Assembly: GCA_015680685.1 (NCBI GenBank)
Contig: MNCI01023453.1
Location: 128,001-161,163, forward strand
From: Gnetum montanum
Lineage: Eukaryota; Streptophyta; Gnetopsida; Gnetales; Gnetaceae
DNA: 33,163 nucleotides
Direction of reading: 5' to 3'
Under the pieces are notes generated by a model that made no database searches, was not told the origin of the DNA, and saw only the letters and a program-made list of their open reading frames with translations. Of the stretch, positions 10,360 to 20,285 are shown piece by piece (the first letter of the stretch is position 1; each line of letters opens with the position of its first letter). The position numbers and the translations under genes are program-made.

Positions 10360-10690
10360 TTTTAATTCTAGAAGCTAGAAGAGATGAACCATGCAGCATT
10401 GAACATTTTCTACCTTCAAAGATAACAGTTAGTCTTGCATCATCCAATTCACTTACAGATAAAAATTTTTAGTAAGTGTTGCAACATGATGTACATTGGA
10501 AATCGATTTAACTAATCCATTTTCAAGTTAAATCTTTACCTTTACATAACCTATAACTTTGCATAAACCATTATTACTCAATCTTACCTTTCCAAGTTCA
10601 CATGATGTATACTCACTGAACCAATCAACATGTGGAGCATAGTGATGAGATGCACTTGAGCCCACATACCATCAATATGTATCAGCATTA
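10360..10690 (-). pseudogene. Copia aspartic protease region, catalytic motif lost
   Basis: The minus strand reads WYVGSSASHHYAPHVDWFSE at about 10,625-10,672. Copia proteases normally have WYVDSGASHH here, so the catalytic Asp-Ser-Gly is Gly-Ser-Ser. A stop lies just before the Trp. Downstream VRLSNNGLCKVIGYVKVKI resembles the protease core, followed by a stop. The protease would release gag, integrase and RT from the polyprotein; this copy could not. Confidence 0.75.
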
Positions 10691-10788
10691 TTAGAAGATG
10701 AGACAACATGCAAATCTCTCTTTTAAGCAAGAGGGGATTTATCACTTTTTGGTACATTACTCTCTTTGCCCTTTTTCAAAGTGGCTTT

Positions 10789-10830
10789 ACAATCTTTCTT
10801 TACATGACCAACTTTACCATAATTCCAACA
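10789..10830 (-). pseudogene. Gag zinc knuckle, second cysteine lost
   Basis: The minus strand encodes CWNYGKVGHVKKDC. The retroviral-type knuckle is CX2CX4HX4C, so the second Cys is Tyr while spacing and the other ligands are kept. It sits between the gag body and the protease, as expected. Confidence 0.75.
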
Positions 10831-10929
10831 TTTAGGTGTCTTCTTTACAAATTCTTAAGGTTTATTCTTAAATTAATATCTCTTAACAAAATTTGGCTTT
10901 ACATCATTTTTGATAAATAATACATCATT

Positions 10930-11502
10930 TTAAGGAGTAGAAGTTTTTCTTCTTGCTTCCTTAGATAATAATTGATCAATAGTATTATCAAAAATAAAGT
11001 TGGTAGATGTATTATTTATAGCCATCACAAATGTCTTCCATGAATCTAAAACTGTGTTGAGAAGTGTGATGCATTGATCTTCCTCATCCATTTTCACCCT
11101 CATAGATTGCAACTAATGGACTAGTGTATTAAATGCATTCAAGTGTTCTATAATGGTTGTATCTTCAACCATTTTATAATTATACAATCATTTTTTCAAA
11201 AACAAATTATTGGTTAGGGACTTTGTTTGATATAAAGTTTGCAATTTATCCCATAAATCTTTAGCAAAAGAAACATTGAAAACATTAAGCAATATTGAAT
11301 CTGAAAGACATAAATGAATTGCAATTATCATCTTTAGGTTTAACTTTTACCACTCTTTATTGGACATATTATTTGGCTTTACTTTTAAAATTGCACTGTG
11401 CTAGTCCTCTTCAATAAGGAAAGCCTCCATCTTGATCTTCCATAATTCATAGTTTGACTCGTTAAACCTTTTAGATTCAATTTTGGATAGAGATTTTGTC
11501 AT
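10930..11502 (-). pseudogene. Copia gag (UBN2-type), broken
   Basis: A minus-strand ATG at 11,502 starts MTKSLSKIESKRFNESNYEL, then WKIKMEAFLIEED, the standard opening of plant copia gag (F.G.NY..W...M...L). Later blocks are LCLSDSILLNVFNVSFAKDLWDKL (interrupted here only by notation), then MDEEDQCITLLNTVLDSW and NTIDQLLSKEARRKTST near 10,930. The last 60 codons are open, but at least four stops lie upstream (for example before HSAI and in EW-stop-KLNL). Gag forms the virus-like particle. The start is chosen because it lies about 50 bp downstream of the primer site and gives the family's usual N-terminus. Confidence 0.85.
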
Positions 11503-11551
11503 GAATTTTCCTTGAAATTACCTGACAAAATGATAGTGGTGTGTGGAACTT

Positions 11552-11567
11552 GGCTCTGATACCAAGA
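11552..11567 (-). other. Primer binding site, initiator-Met tRNA type
   Basis: The minus strand carries TGGTATCAGAGCC, the classical plant copia primer site complementary to the 3' end of initiator tRNA-Met. Three bases upstream the sequence reads GGCCA, a possible LTR end, but the DNA beyond it does not match the 3' LTR. Confidence 0.8.
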
Positions 11568-13480
11568 TGGCCATTTCAAGGTAAGAGTCCATGGAAGAAA
11601 AGATGCCTTGTATTAGTATCTCCCACATTCCTTTATGGAAGTGCCATAGAGGGATGCTAGATGAAAGCCCACAAAACTTCTTCATAGTAATTTGAGGTAG
11701 AGAGATCTATTATATAAATGGAAACATCACTGTGATAACTTCATTATGATCTAGTATATTAATGTCTAGGCTAGTGTTGGGATGTTGTTTATGGATGTTC
11801 AAATATGACCTATACACTAGTTCACTAGAAACCTCCTCATTGTCCTCATTGACCATTAGCACTAGGGAATACTTTATGTTGGAAGGAGCTACCATGAACT
11901 TATAGTGATGGCAAGGGCTCTCTAAGTAGTCTTCTATTCTACTAGTAGCTTGAACCTTAGTGAGGGTGTTGAGTTTCCCTTCCTCAAATGCTCTTTGGTC
12001 ACAAGGATTAGGAGGACCTTGTCTCTTGAGGATTCCTTAGACTTTAGGATTTCATGCTTTGAGTTCAAGGAGAACATGTTGGTTTCTTTCTATGTGATAC
12101 TTCTAAAATTAGTTGGCATTGTAGAAGGAATTAGAACTAGGTTGTTAAATTATTCTAACCATTGACATCACTCACCAATAAACTAGGGATAGAAATAATA
12201 GGATGCTAGATATTCAACGAGAGGCATTTTTCGTATTTAAGAAGTAGAGAGAAAAACATGAAATGGGTAATAAGAAAAACCCCAATGAATATTGTAATTT
12301 AAAGCTCTTTAAAGATAATTAAGGTGAGCCACTTTTGAAGGTTTACCACATCTATAAGTTATCTAGGGTGCATTATGCAAAGAATTTGAAAGTGAAACAT
12401 GGTTAGGTCAACAATTTTTGTGTTAAGGGCTAAGTACCTAATGACATGTTACATGAGTTTTATCCAAACCATCCAAATGTCATCTGATTTATAGTTGTTT
12501 CAAAAATTCACTTAAATCCAATTATATTTGAGGAAGTATTGCATCACCATTAGCACATACCTCTTTCTTCTAGAAACAGGTGTGCCTATCATAGGAAGGC
12601 TAGTGGCCATTGTCATAAAATTAGTTGGAACTATTACCTACATATCTTCTAACATGAAAGTATTATCTTACCATAGCAATGTAGCCTAGGCAACCTAACA
12701 TGTATGACATACTTCTAGCCTCATGGTAAGAAGCCCAATTATGCAATACAAGCAATAGATAAATCAAAGATGGTCAAAAGTTATCATAGAAAAATGGCTT
12801 ATGATAGTCTTTTTTGAGTTGTACTATGTAACATTATTTCTCATAATATAAAATGAAATTAAGGAGGCATGTGCACCAACAGGTATTTTTTTGAAACCAA
12901 ATTAACTAAATCATCTCTATCCATAATGCAATTTTGTAGGCTTAATATTTATTGATAGTTTTAAAATGCACTACATTCTAACAACAATCTAATGTTTGTT
13001 GAGAAACAATTTTTTTGATAGAAGTGGTGTCCATGTACTTATTAAATTGGTGGTTCATTATTTTACATTTCTTAATTCAAAGAACACATATTGATATGAG
13101 TGAGTAATTTCTTTTCTAGAGCTTATCATAAGTGATGATAGTTGTATTGGTAATAAGTTAAGAACCAGACTTTCAACTAGTTATAAAGCTTTTCACTATA
13201 GAGTTTTGGGTCATTTTTCATAACTAGATTGGAAATTGATTGCTTTTAATTACTATTCTAAAAGATGAATATATTTGTTAGGAACTACCCTAGGGATTGT
13301 ACCATCAAAGATTAGAGTATATCTCTTGAGCTTGGGATTGGGAAATTTTCACAATTTGGGTCCAATTCCCTTCAACAAAAAAGTTCATGACTCCATTATT
13401 ACTTGCCCTTTTTGAAGAGAGATAGTCATGAAGAATTTGTATCCTAAAATTTTACTTATTCTTTCATGGAACTAAAGCCC
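11568..13480. other. Intergenic DNA, no recognised gene
   Basis: This is where the copia 5' LTR should be, but it is not recognisable. Short open frames on both strands (61 codons minus at 11,710-11,895; 71 codons plus at 11,950-12,165) match nothing I know. The rest, to 13,480, is AT-rich and stop-dense in all frames. Confidence 0.5.
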
Positions 13481-13489
13481 CTACATATG

Positions 13490-14360
13490 AACACTAGTAG
13501 GACCAAATCTCCAAGTATTTAGTAATTGAGAAAGAATCAACCCTTCCTGATTAACTTCTACAAGTTCAAAGGCCTCTCTCCCAAGTTCTAAATATTTTTG
13601 TATATATGGTGAAGTGATCAAATCCAAGTTTTATCCTCCTCTATTTAGAATTGTCCTACATTTTTTTGTTAGAATGAAAACATGCACTTTGGGTTTGATG
13701 ATACCACAAGCCTTGGCATGCATCTGAGTAGTAACTTTATTCTAATAAACTAAGTGAAATCTTCATTTTTCTTTCAGTCCTATCCAAAGGAACTCCAAAC
13801 TATGTTTATCCATCATTTGGGAGAAAGAAATAGGGTGTGATAGGATCATCAATTTATAAATAAGAATATTAGAGAAAATTATCTTTGGAAGAGTTAGTTT
13901 TCTAGTGGAAGAGAGGAATATACTTTTTATGAGGCAAGTTTTTTATGTAATTTATTAATAACTTTTCTCTATACAGACATAGACTTTTGTCCAATGAAAA
14001 GGGATTTTTCCAAGAAATGAAGAGATTACCTTTTGTGTAACTGAAATGATCTACAATCCTCTAAAAATGGTCTTATGAGAAATTAACCTAGAAGAGGCTT
14101 TTCTTGGTCTAGTTGATATCAAGGCCATTGGAATGAACATAAGACCAAGCATCAGTTTAATCTTTCGAGCTTCAATAATAGATTTCTTAAAGAAGACCAA
14201 ATTAGAATTTGCATATTTGAGAGATGATAGGCCCCATGGAAGAGAGGAGATGATGCTTCCTTTTGGAGCTACTTGTAGAGGTTAGTTACCACTAAGATAA
14301 AGAGATATGATGAAAGAAGTCTTTTTGGTAAAGCCCTTTGAAGGATGTATATTGAGTAGG
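13490..14360 (-). pseudogene. LINE (L1-type) reverse transcriptase fragment, broken
   Basis: Minus-strand translation gives, in order, KGLYQKDFFHHISLS (family GLRQGDPLSPFLF, about 14,295-14,345), then LKYANSNLVFFKKSI at about 14,190-14,225. The latter corresponds to the FADDTLLF active-site box with both aspartates lost (Asn, Ser). Downstream are LTLPKIIFSNI, LEFLWIGLKEK and FHLVYWNKV (about 13,730-13,800), equivalent to the post-RT block ending in HLV.W..VC.PK. Frames change several times. At 13,490-13,640 a further 48-codon stretch is open but not recognisable. No endonuclease part is present, so this is a 5'-truncated or split copy. Confidence 0.7.
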
Positions 14361-16500
14361 GCATAGCATCTACCATCTATGAAGATCTAAAAATTATTTT
14401 GAATTGAAATTTTCAATATGTTTCATTATTTAATTTAATAGCATTGCATGTATTTTAATAAATTATTTTTAATTTTATAAATTGAATAATAAGAAATTAT
14501 GTTATTAAAGTTTTATATCTTTTTCTTCTTACTACTATTAGTGCTCAGTTATAGATCTCTTATATATTTAATGGTTTAATGTTGAAACATAATTACCCTT
14601 GGAGCTCTTTCTTTGTTAGTTATTATAATTTATAAATGTTTGGTTATACATATTTTCTTTTTCATTACGTACATATGATGATATAATATTTTTTATGGAA
14701 TTTTTAGAACCCTAATCCTATCCAAGTCAAATCCTTTATAATATTTTGTCATCAAACTAGAATTTTGAACTAGTTTTTAATTAAAACTAAATACTTCTTA
14801 GAATATTCTTTTTAAGGAAGTAACCTAAGATGATTTTCTACTTAGAATTTAACCTTAACATGTATCCAAAAAGCTATAAAATCCCAGATTTGATCATTTG
14901 TTGTTCAGAGTTAGAGCTATTAATTTTATTTTAAGAAAAATTCAAAATTTTCAGAAAATGAAAATCTCAAAATAATAAAAAATTAAAAAACACCTCCTTT
15001 CTTCCCTCCCCTCCACACCCCCTTACACTTTAACAAATTTTCATTTCCTACTCTAACGGAAAACTTCTTTTTTCATTTCATGTTTAAGTAGAAACATTAA
15101 TATGTTCTATTGTAGAAAGAGAGTTCATGCACACTTACATGCATTTTGAAGATGTATCATGCTACATGTAACCCTCCATCCTATAAATAGGCACTTAGAA
15201 TTCCATTCTGTTTTTTTTTTCACGCATAGAAAAGTTTAGACATGTGGGAAGAAAGAGAAGGTTGTAAGTGTTTTGGAAGGAAAGGAAGACAAAGAAGAAG
15301 ATTTTGAACACATAGAGATTCCATAAGAACATTTATTTATTTTTTATTTTCATAATTCTTTCCTACTTATTATGAATGTTTTACTCTTCCTCTTTGCTAC
15401 TTAACTCTTTGCTATTATTTTATTATTTTTACTATTATGCCAAACTTCAATTAAATTTTTGTCATTTTAAGTTTGGTTTACATTGAAACTATATTAAAAT
15501 TTCAAATTTTATCTAAATTATTTCTATCCATTTCATGAGTTTTTTGGAATATATGGAAAATCTACTCAACTTTCTTTTCAAATATTTTATGATTTATGTA
15601 GTTAACCTAGAATAGGATTTTAATCAAATTCTGAAAATTTTTTAAAGCTATTTTGGAAATATTTAAAGGTATCTTAAAGAAAAATAAAATAAAATTTAAT
15701 ATATTATGACCAAGTTTTCATAGTTGGTAGTAGGAATCATGAATCTTTAAAATGAACTTGTTTGCATGTAATGGTAAGGTATTTCTTAGTGGAGTCCACT
15801 TCAAAGAAATAAGGGTAAGCATTGATTTTGAACCTTGGATTTAACTTTTAAGTTTATATGTAAATGATGATTTAGCCAAAATCATGAATTAAGTAGTTGA
15901 ATCTAATGGTATATGGTGAGACATAGTCAAAACTCATCCTTCCAAGGTATATACCACAATTACTAGGGATGTTAGTAGTGAGATTATTATTAAGACCTAA
16001 CCATTAGGGACTTGCTTAGGATGATTCAATATTAGTATTAAGTTTATTCTAAGGTATGCCACTATATATTGATATTGAGGATGAACCAAAACCTATTGTT
16101 TGGAGATTTCTAAATTAAATATAAAATACTTAGATATTTAGAGCTTTTGTGGCATTTTTGCATTTCAAGGTATTTTGAATATTCAATTGGAAACCTCTAC
16201 TTGATCAAAATCCTTAGAATTTTGTGCCAAAACTATATATGCTCCATGCATAGGAAAATAAAATAACCTTTCTTACTTGATAGGTTTTGACTCCTCTTGC
16301 ATTTTTATGCAAAGAGCCTAGTGTAGCTAGAAAAATGCCAAAAGAGGGACATGAGATAGTAGGTGGTTTAGTTATGTATGATATTAACTTTAATTCCACA
16401 GATCTTAGTCCTCCCTTATTAGTTAATTTGATTAAGGTTAATTCAAATCATTAAGGTTTATAGTATTTCTAGTAGTTATTTATAGGACATTATAAATAAT
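14361..16500. other. AT-rich intergenic DNA with a possible promoter
   Basis: No coding similarity is seen. A pyrimidine-rich CTCCTTTCTTCCCTCCCCTC stretch near 14,993-15,015 precedes a TATA-like box at 15,182. A short odd palindrome AGTGGAGTCCACT lies near 15,783-15,796. This may be part of an old LTR, but no second copy is in the window. Confidence 0.45.
15182..15189 (+). promoter_or_regulatory. TATA-box-like sequence
   Basis: TATAAATA in the context CATCCTATAAATAGGCAC, followed by A/G-rich transcribed-looking sequence. It closely resembles the promoter in the gypsy LTR at 27,074, but there is no adjacent gene. It could be an LTR relic. Confidence 0.3.
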
Positions 16501-16505
16501 TAATA

Positions 16506-16515
16506 AGGGTGTTAC
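16506..16515 (-). repeat. Possible LTR terminus (TGTAACACCC)
   Basis: The minus strand reads TGTAACACCC, a common start of plant chromovirus-type gypsy LTRs. No matching partner, primer site or polypurine tract was found next to it, so at best this is the edge of a solo LTR. Confidence 0.2.
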
Positions 16516-16939
16516 ATAGATAGTATGAGAGAATTATTTGATTTGACTAATATTTATTTATAATTTTAAGTAATAGTTTATTTTTTATTAATGTTAGCAT
16601 TTTCATCAAGGTGAAACATAAGCAAATATAATTGCTATAATAAGAAATTAAAAACTAAAAATGAGAAATATGAAAGTTACAAAAAAAATTAGCTATATTA
16701 AAAAGAATATAATTATGCATCAAGGTAGAAAAATAAATGATTAAAGCTTCAAATCACTATACTGGAGTAAGAAGGATTCTTCACTAGTAGCATTAGGAAA
16801 AAAAATCTTTGACAATCAAAGATTGACTACTAACGAATATTTATTTTATCTAAAAGATATATATATGTTTATGAAAAGGGTAGAAAATTTCAAGTAGAAT
16901 AGGAAAATTGAAAAGGCTAGTACATCTAAGGTTGAATAG

Positions 16940-17130
16940 GAAAATATGATTATAAGCCTCATAATCCTATTTAAATATGAAAATCCTTGTTCAATCCTCT
17001 ACATTATAGTGCAAAATTCCATAGTTTCATAAGATTAAATAATTTTACATTGTAAGATGGAGGACTAAACAAGGACTTTCACATTTGAATCGGATCATGA
17101 GGCTTCTCATCATATTTTCAAGGTAAAGGG
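16940..17130. repeat. Long imperfect inverted repeat (hairpin)
   Basis: The left arm (about 16,945-17,018), read on the minus strand, gives AGGATTGAACAAGGATTTTC and then ATTATGAGGCTT. The right arm (about 17,047-17,128) gives AGGACTAAACAAGGACTTTC and then ATCATGAGGCTT. By eye, roughly 50 of 59 compared bases match, most differences being transitions, with a loop of about 30-40 bp. The right arm is also the start of the duplicated block described next. It could be a fold-back transposon relic or a hairpin-RNA source. Confidence 0.65.
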
Positions 17131-17290
17131 ATGGATGTTGAGCTATGATCTATTTTCTTAGAGTAAAGAAGGGTGATGATAGTAGTGTAGGTTGTGTTTC
17201 TCTTTCACATAGCAAGAATGACTAATTATAAAGAGATTGGATGTACACTATTTTTCTTATAATGGAAAAGATGATAATTGTGATATGGAG
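17045..17290 (+). repeat. Duplicated block, copy 1
   Basis: Shared ordered landmarks with about 19,228-19,480: TTTTACATTGTAA with GTGGAGGA-type sequence, TTTCACATTT, AAAGGGATG, CTATGAT-TATTTT, GATGATA, and TTTCATA/CTTTCACATAGCA-type sequence. Similarity is moderate with small indels. It is non-coding. Confidence 0.55.
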
Positions 17291-18439
17291 TATTAGAGTA
17301 TATCCTCTAATTAAGATTCAATCTTTAATTTTCTAACATAAGTAATTGAAAGCTATGAAAATTCATGATGATTCATGGATAGTCACAATTCTTCACAACA
17401 TATAAAGAATCCATAGAACATAACTCATAAACAAGAGAATCAATTAAAGTACATGGAGCAAAAATAAGAACATCATTTATAAGATGAAAGAGAACATGAT
17501 CATAATTCATAAGACCACATGAGATAAGTAGAATATGAAAAAGGATGGTTGTAATATGCATTTCCATGAAGAGGCCTCTAGCTTTATTGAATGTCCCTAA
17601 GAATAAATGTGAATTCTAGATTATAAATATGATATAAGATGAAATCCTAAAAATATCCAACATTAAAGGAAGGACCAATGTACTAAGGACTAAGATTAAA
17701 GAAATTATATATAGTGAACTTGAATGAAGAATTCAAGAAAGAAGTACCGATAAAGAAGTGACATACATGCTATGACTGAAATAGTAGTTCGTCATATATT
17801 AAAGTATAGATGAACCTACTTAGTTTTTGATCATCGAAGAAGTCTAAAGTGGTCCAACTCACATAAGACTAAGAATATACTAAGAATAAGGAATTATCCA
17901 CTAGCAATATAAGTATACAGTGAGCCCATAATGTTAAAAGATACTATAACAATATAAAAATTGTAGTATTACTAGAGGAAGGAGTAACATCATTGAGATA
18001 TAAGAATTTTTTACAAGTTTAGTATAACATAATTCAAAGTAAGAATAAGCCTAAAGATTATGTTTTTTATTCTTATGATCTATCATGATTATAACTAGTA
18101 CTAGTTATATACTATTTATGATATGCTATTATTAGTATTGATCTATGAACTAGGCCAATGTGGATATGTTCATCGTTTAGAGGATTCATAAATAATTAGT
18201 GAGATGTATGATACTTTTAATTATAGAAAGTATTACAAATCATAATTATTTTATAGATAAAAGTTAAGATTACTCCATTGACTTATTATATACATTTTGG
18301 TATATTAGAGTTTCCCAAAGAAAATGTAAAGTGAAAATCTTACATGGTTTGAAATTGATAGTTTTCTTAACATAGGATTGTGATGAAAATTTGTCATGCC
18401 ATGAAGATATCTTTAAAGTAATTAAGATGATATGAATTT
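17291..18439. other. AT-rich intergenic DNA, nothing recognised
   Basis: Stop-dense in all frames. No conserved motif or repeat is identified beyond simple AT-rich sequence. Confidence 0.5.
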
Positions 18440-18985
18440 TGATGCTATGCATAATATCTCATATTAATGAGGAAAATTAAAATTTTTACACTAGAAACTT
18501 TCTCACAATATGTGAGGATCACTTGGAATTTTTATGTGATGCATAATTTCTCATAGTTTGTGAGGAAGACTTGAATTTCTAAATTGTGCACAATAAATCA
18601 TAGTAATGGATAATGACTAGGACCGTTTTGTTGCTATGTAGAGTTTTTTGCAATAATGATTGGTGTCTAGATTTCATGTGTTATGCATAATTTCTCATAA
18701 TAGTGATGATGATGATGCCTTTCCTTTTTATTTGTTACTCTGTATGATTTTTCATATTAGTGATGATGATTGAGATTCTTGAGTTATACACAAGTTTTCA
18801 TGGCAATGAAATTTATTGAGATTCTTTTCCACTTTTTTCATTATTCATAGTCTTTTGCAATATTGATGATGACTAAGATTCTAATGTGTTCATAATTTCT
18901 CATAGTAGTAATGATGATTAAGATGCTTCCTTATTATTATACAACATTTCTCATAGTAATGATGACAAACAAGATTTTTTTTAGC
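18440..18985 (+). repeat. Degenerate tandem repeats with ATGCATAATTTCTCATA core
   Basis: The core recurs near 18,446, 18,539, 18,683, 18,746, 18,888 and 18,940 with variants such as GCATAATTTCTCATAG, TATGATTTTTCATATTAG and CAACATTTCTCATAGTAATG. It is usually followed by GATGATGAT or GATTGAGATTC. Unit spacing is irregular, roughly 50-100 bp. Weaker echoes occur at about 19,498, 20,185 and 20,228. Confidence 0.6.
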
Positions 18986-19227
18986 ATTGAATTTTCCTTT
19001 AACTAAGATGGATTCTTTTATATCTACATACAAATATTTTCTTTTATCACTTTTTATATTTTTTTAAAAGGTTTTACATTCACTTTCTTTTTCCTAAAAT
19101 ATGTTTCCTTTTCCTCTTTTTTGAACCATTGATTTTCCTTGGCCAAGTGTACCCATTGTCATGTGATCTCATAGGTGATAAAGATATTTTTTATAATAGT
19201 TGTTCAAAATATATCTAGATAAAGGTA

Positions 19228-19485
19228 ATGATTTTACATTGTAAAGTGGAGGATTGAATTAGACATGAGTTTTCACATTTAGGTAAGGTCATAAAATTGT
19301 TTACCATTCTCTTATGATAAAGGGATGTATTTTGTACTATGATATATTTTTTGGTGGTAAGGGATAGGTTGATGATAAAGATGATGATAACAATGGTATT
19401 ACTTGAGTTTCATTTCATACAATAGGATGGCTTATGATAATGAGATTAGTTGCATACTCTTTATCATCATAAAAAAGAGTAATAT
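19228..19485 (+). repeat. Duplicated block, copy 2
   Basis: Partner of 17,045-17,290, about 2.2 kb downstream in direct orientation. It begins ATTTTACATTGTAAAGTGGA. Between the two lie the degenerate TTTCTCATA repeats. The ends do not look like LTR ends. Confidence 0.55.
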
Positions 19486-20184
19486 GGGTAATGTTATATT
19501 TCTCATAGTGATATGAAACTAAAGATTTTTGGATTGTGTAAATTGTTTTCCATAGTAATAGGAATGATTGAAGTAATGATAAAAACTACTGTATGTTTTA
19601 TGATGGTGGGGATGGTAAGATGTTTTTCAATGCTATGCAATGCATTTTATACTAGTTAGGCTGATAGACTAATGATCAATACTATGCAATTCTTTTATAG
19701 CAAAGTGAAATGATGGGATTATCATTAGTTTTATGTTTGGAATGATAAATATAATGATGAGGACTATTATGTATGACAACACTTTCTTCTTGGCTTAAAT
19801 TGAGGTATATTATCATTTAGATACAAATAGAATATTTGTTTTCCCATTTTAAAAGGTTTTTATTTCTTTAGAAAGAAGTTTTTTCTCACTTTTTAATGTC
19901 ATTTTTATGTCTACTTTCTATTAGTTTTTTTTGGTTGGGAAAGCTTACTCCACTACCTTTTACCAAGCCTTGTAGAAACGATGGTTGTGCACTTTTGGTT
20001 ATAGTTGTTAGAGAAATTATGTGATGCTTTCCGAGAATCAATCTCTTATACATTATAGAATAGAGGATAATTTTAAGTATAGGTTTTTATTATTGGATAG
20101 AGTGAGAGACCTATTCATGAAATTTTTGAAGGCATAAAAAATAGAGTTGTAGCAAGGAACAAGGAATGGTGATTTTTACCTATG

Positions 20185-20265
20185 CATAATTTCTCATAAT
20201 AGAAGGGATTAAGATTGAGATTATGAATATGCAAAATTTCTCATAATAGAGAGGATTAGAATTGT
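20185..20265 (+). repeat. Two further copies of the TTTCTCATA repeat
   Basis: ATGCATAATTTCTCATAATA at about 20,184 and ATGCAAAATTTCTCATAATA at about 20,227 are followed by similar GAGGATTA-AATTG-type sequence, forming a 43-bp tandem pair related to the 18.4-19.0 kb region. Confidence 0.6.
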
Positions 20266-20285
20266 AATTTTGGTTGGATATAATA

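Larger units (their letters stand above)
7146..11567 (-). mobile_element. Ty1/copia LTR retrotransposon, degraded, 5' LTR not found
   Basis: On the minus strand the order is Met-type primer site, gag, zinc knuckle, protease, integrase, RT, RNase H, polypurine tract, LTR. This is the diagnostic copia order, with integrase before RT. Every domain carries stops or frame changes, and several catalytic residues are lost. The LTR downstream of the polypurine tract (7,146-7,557) is recognisable, but the sequence beyond the primer site (from 11,568 upward) does not match it. The 5' LTR is therefore deleted, replaced or too diverged to see. The copy is dead and cannot be autonomous. Confidence 0.9.
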
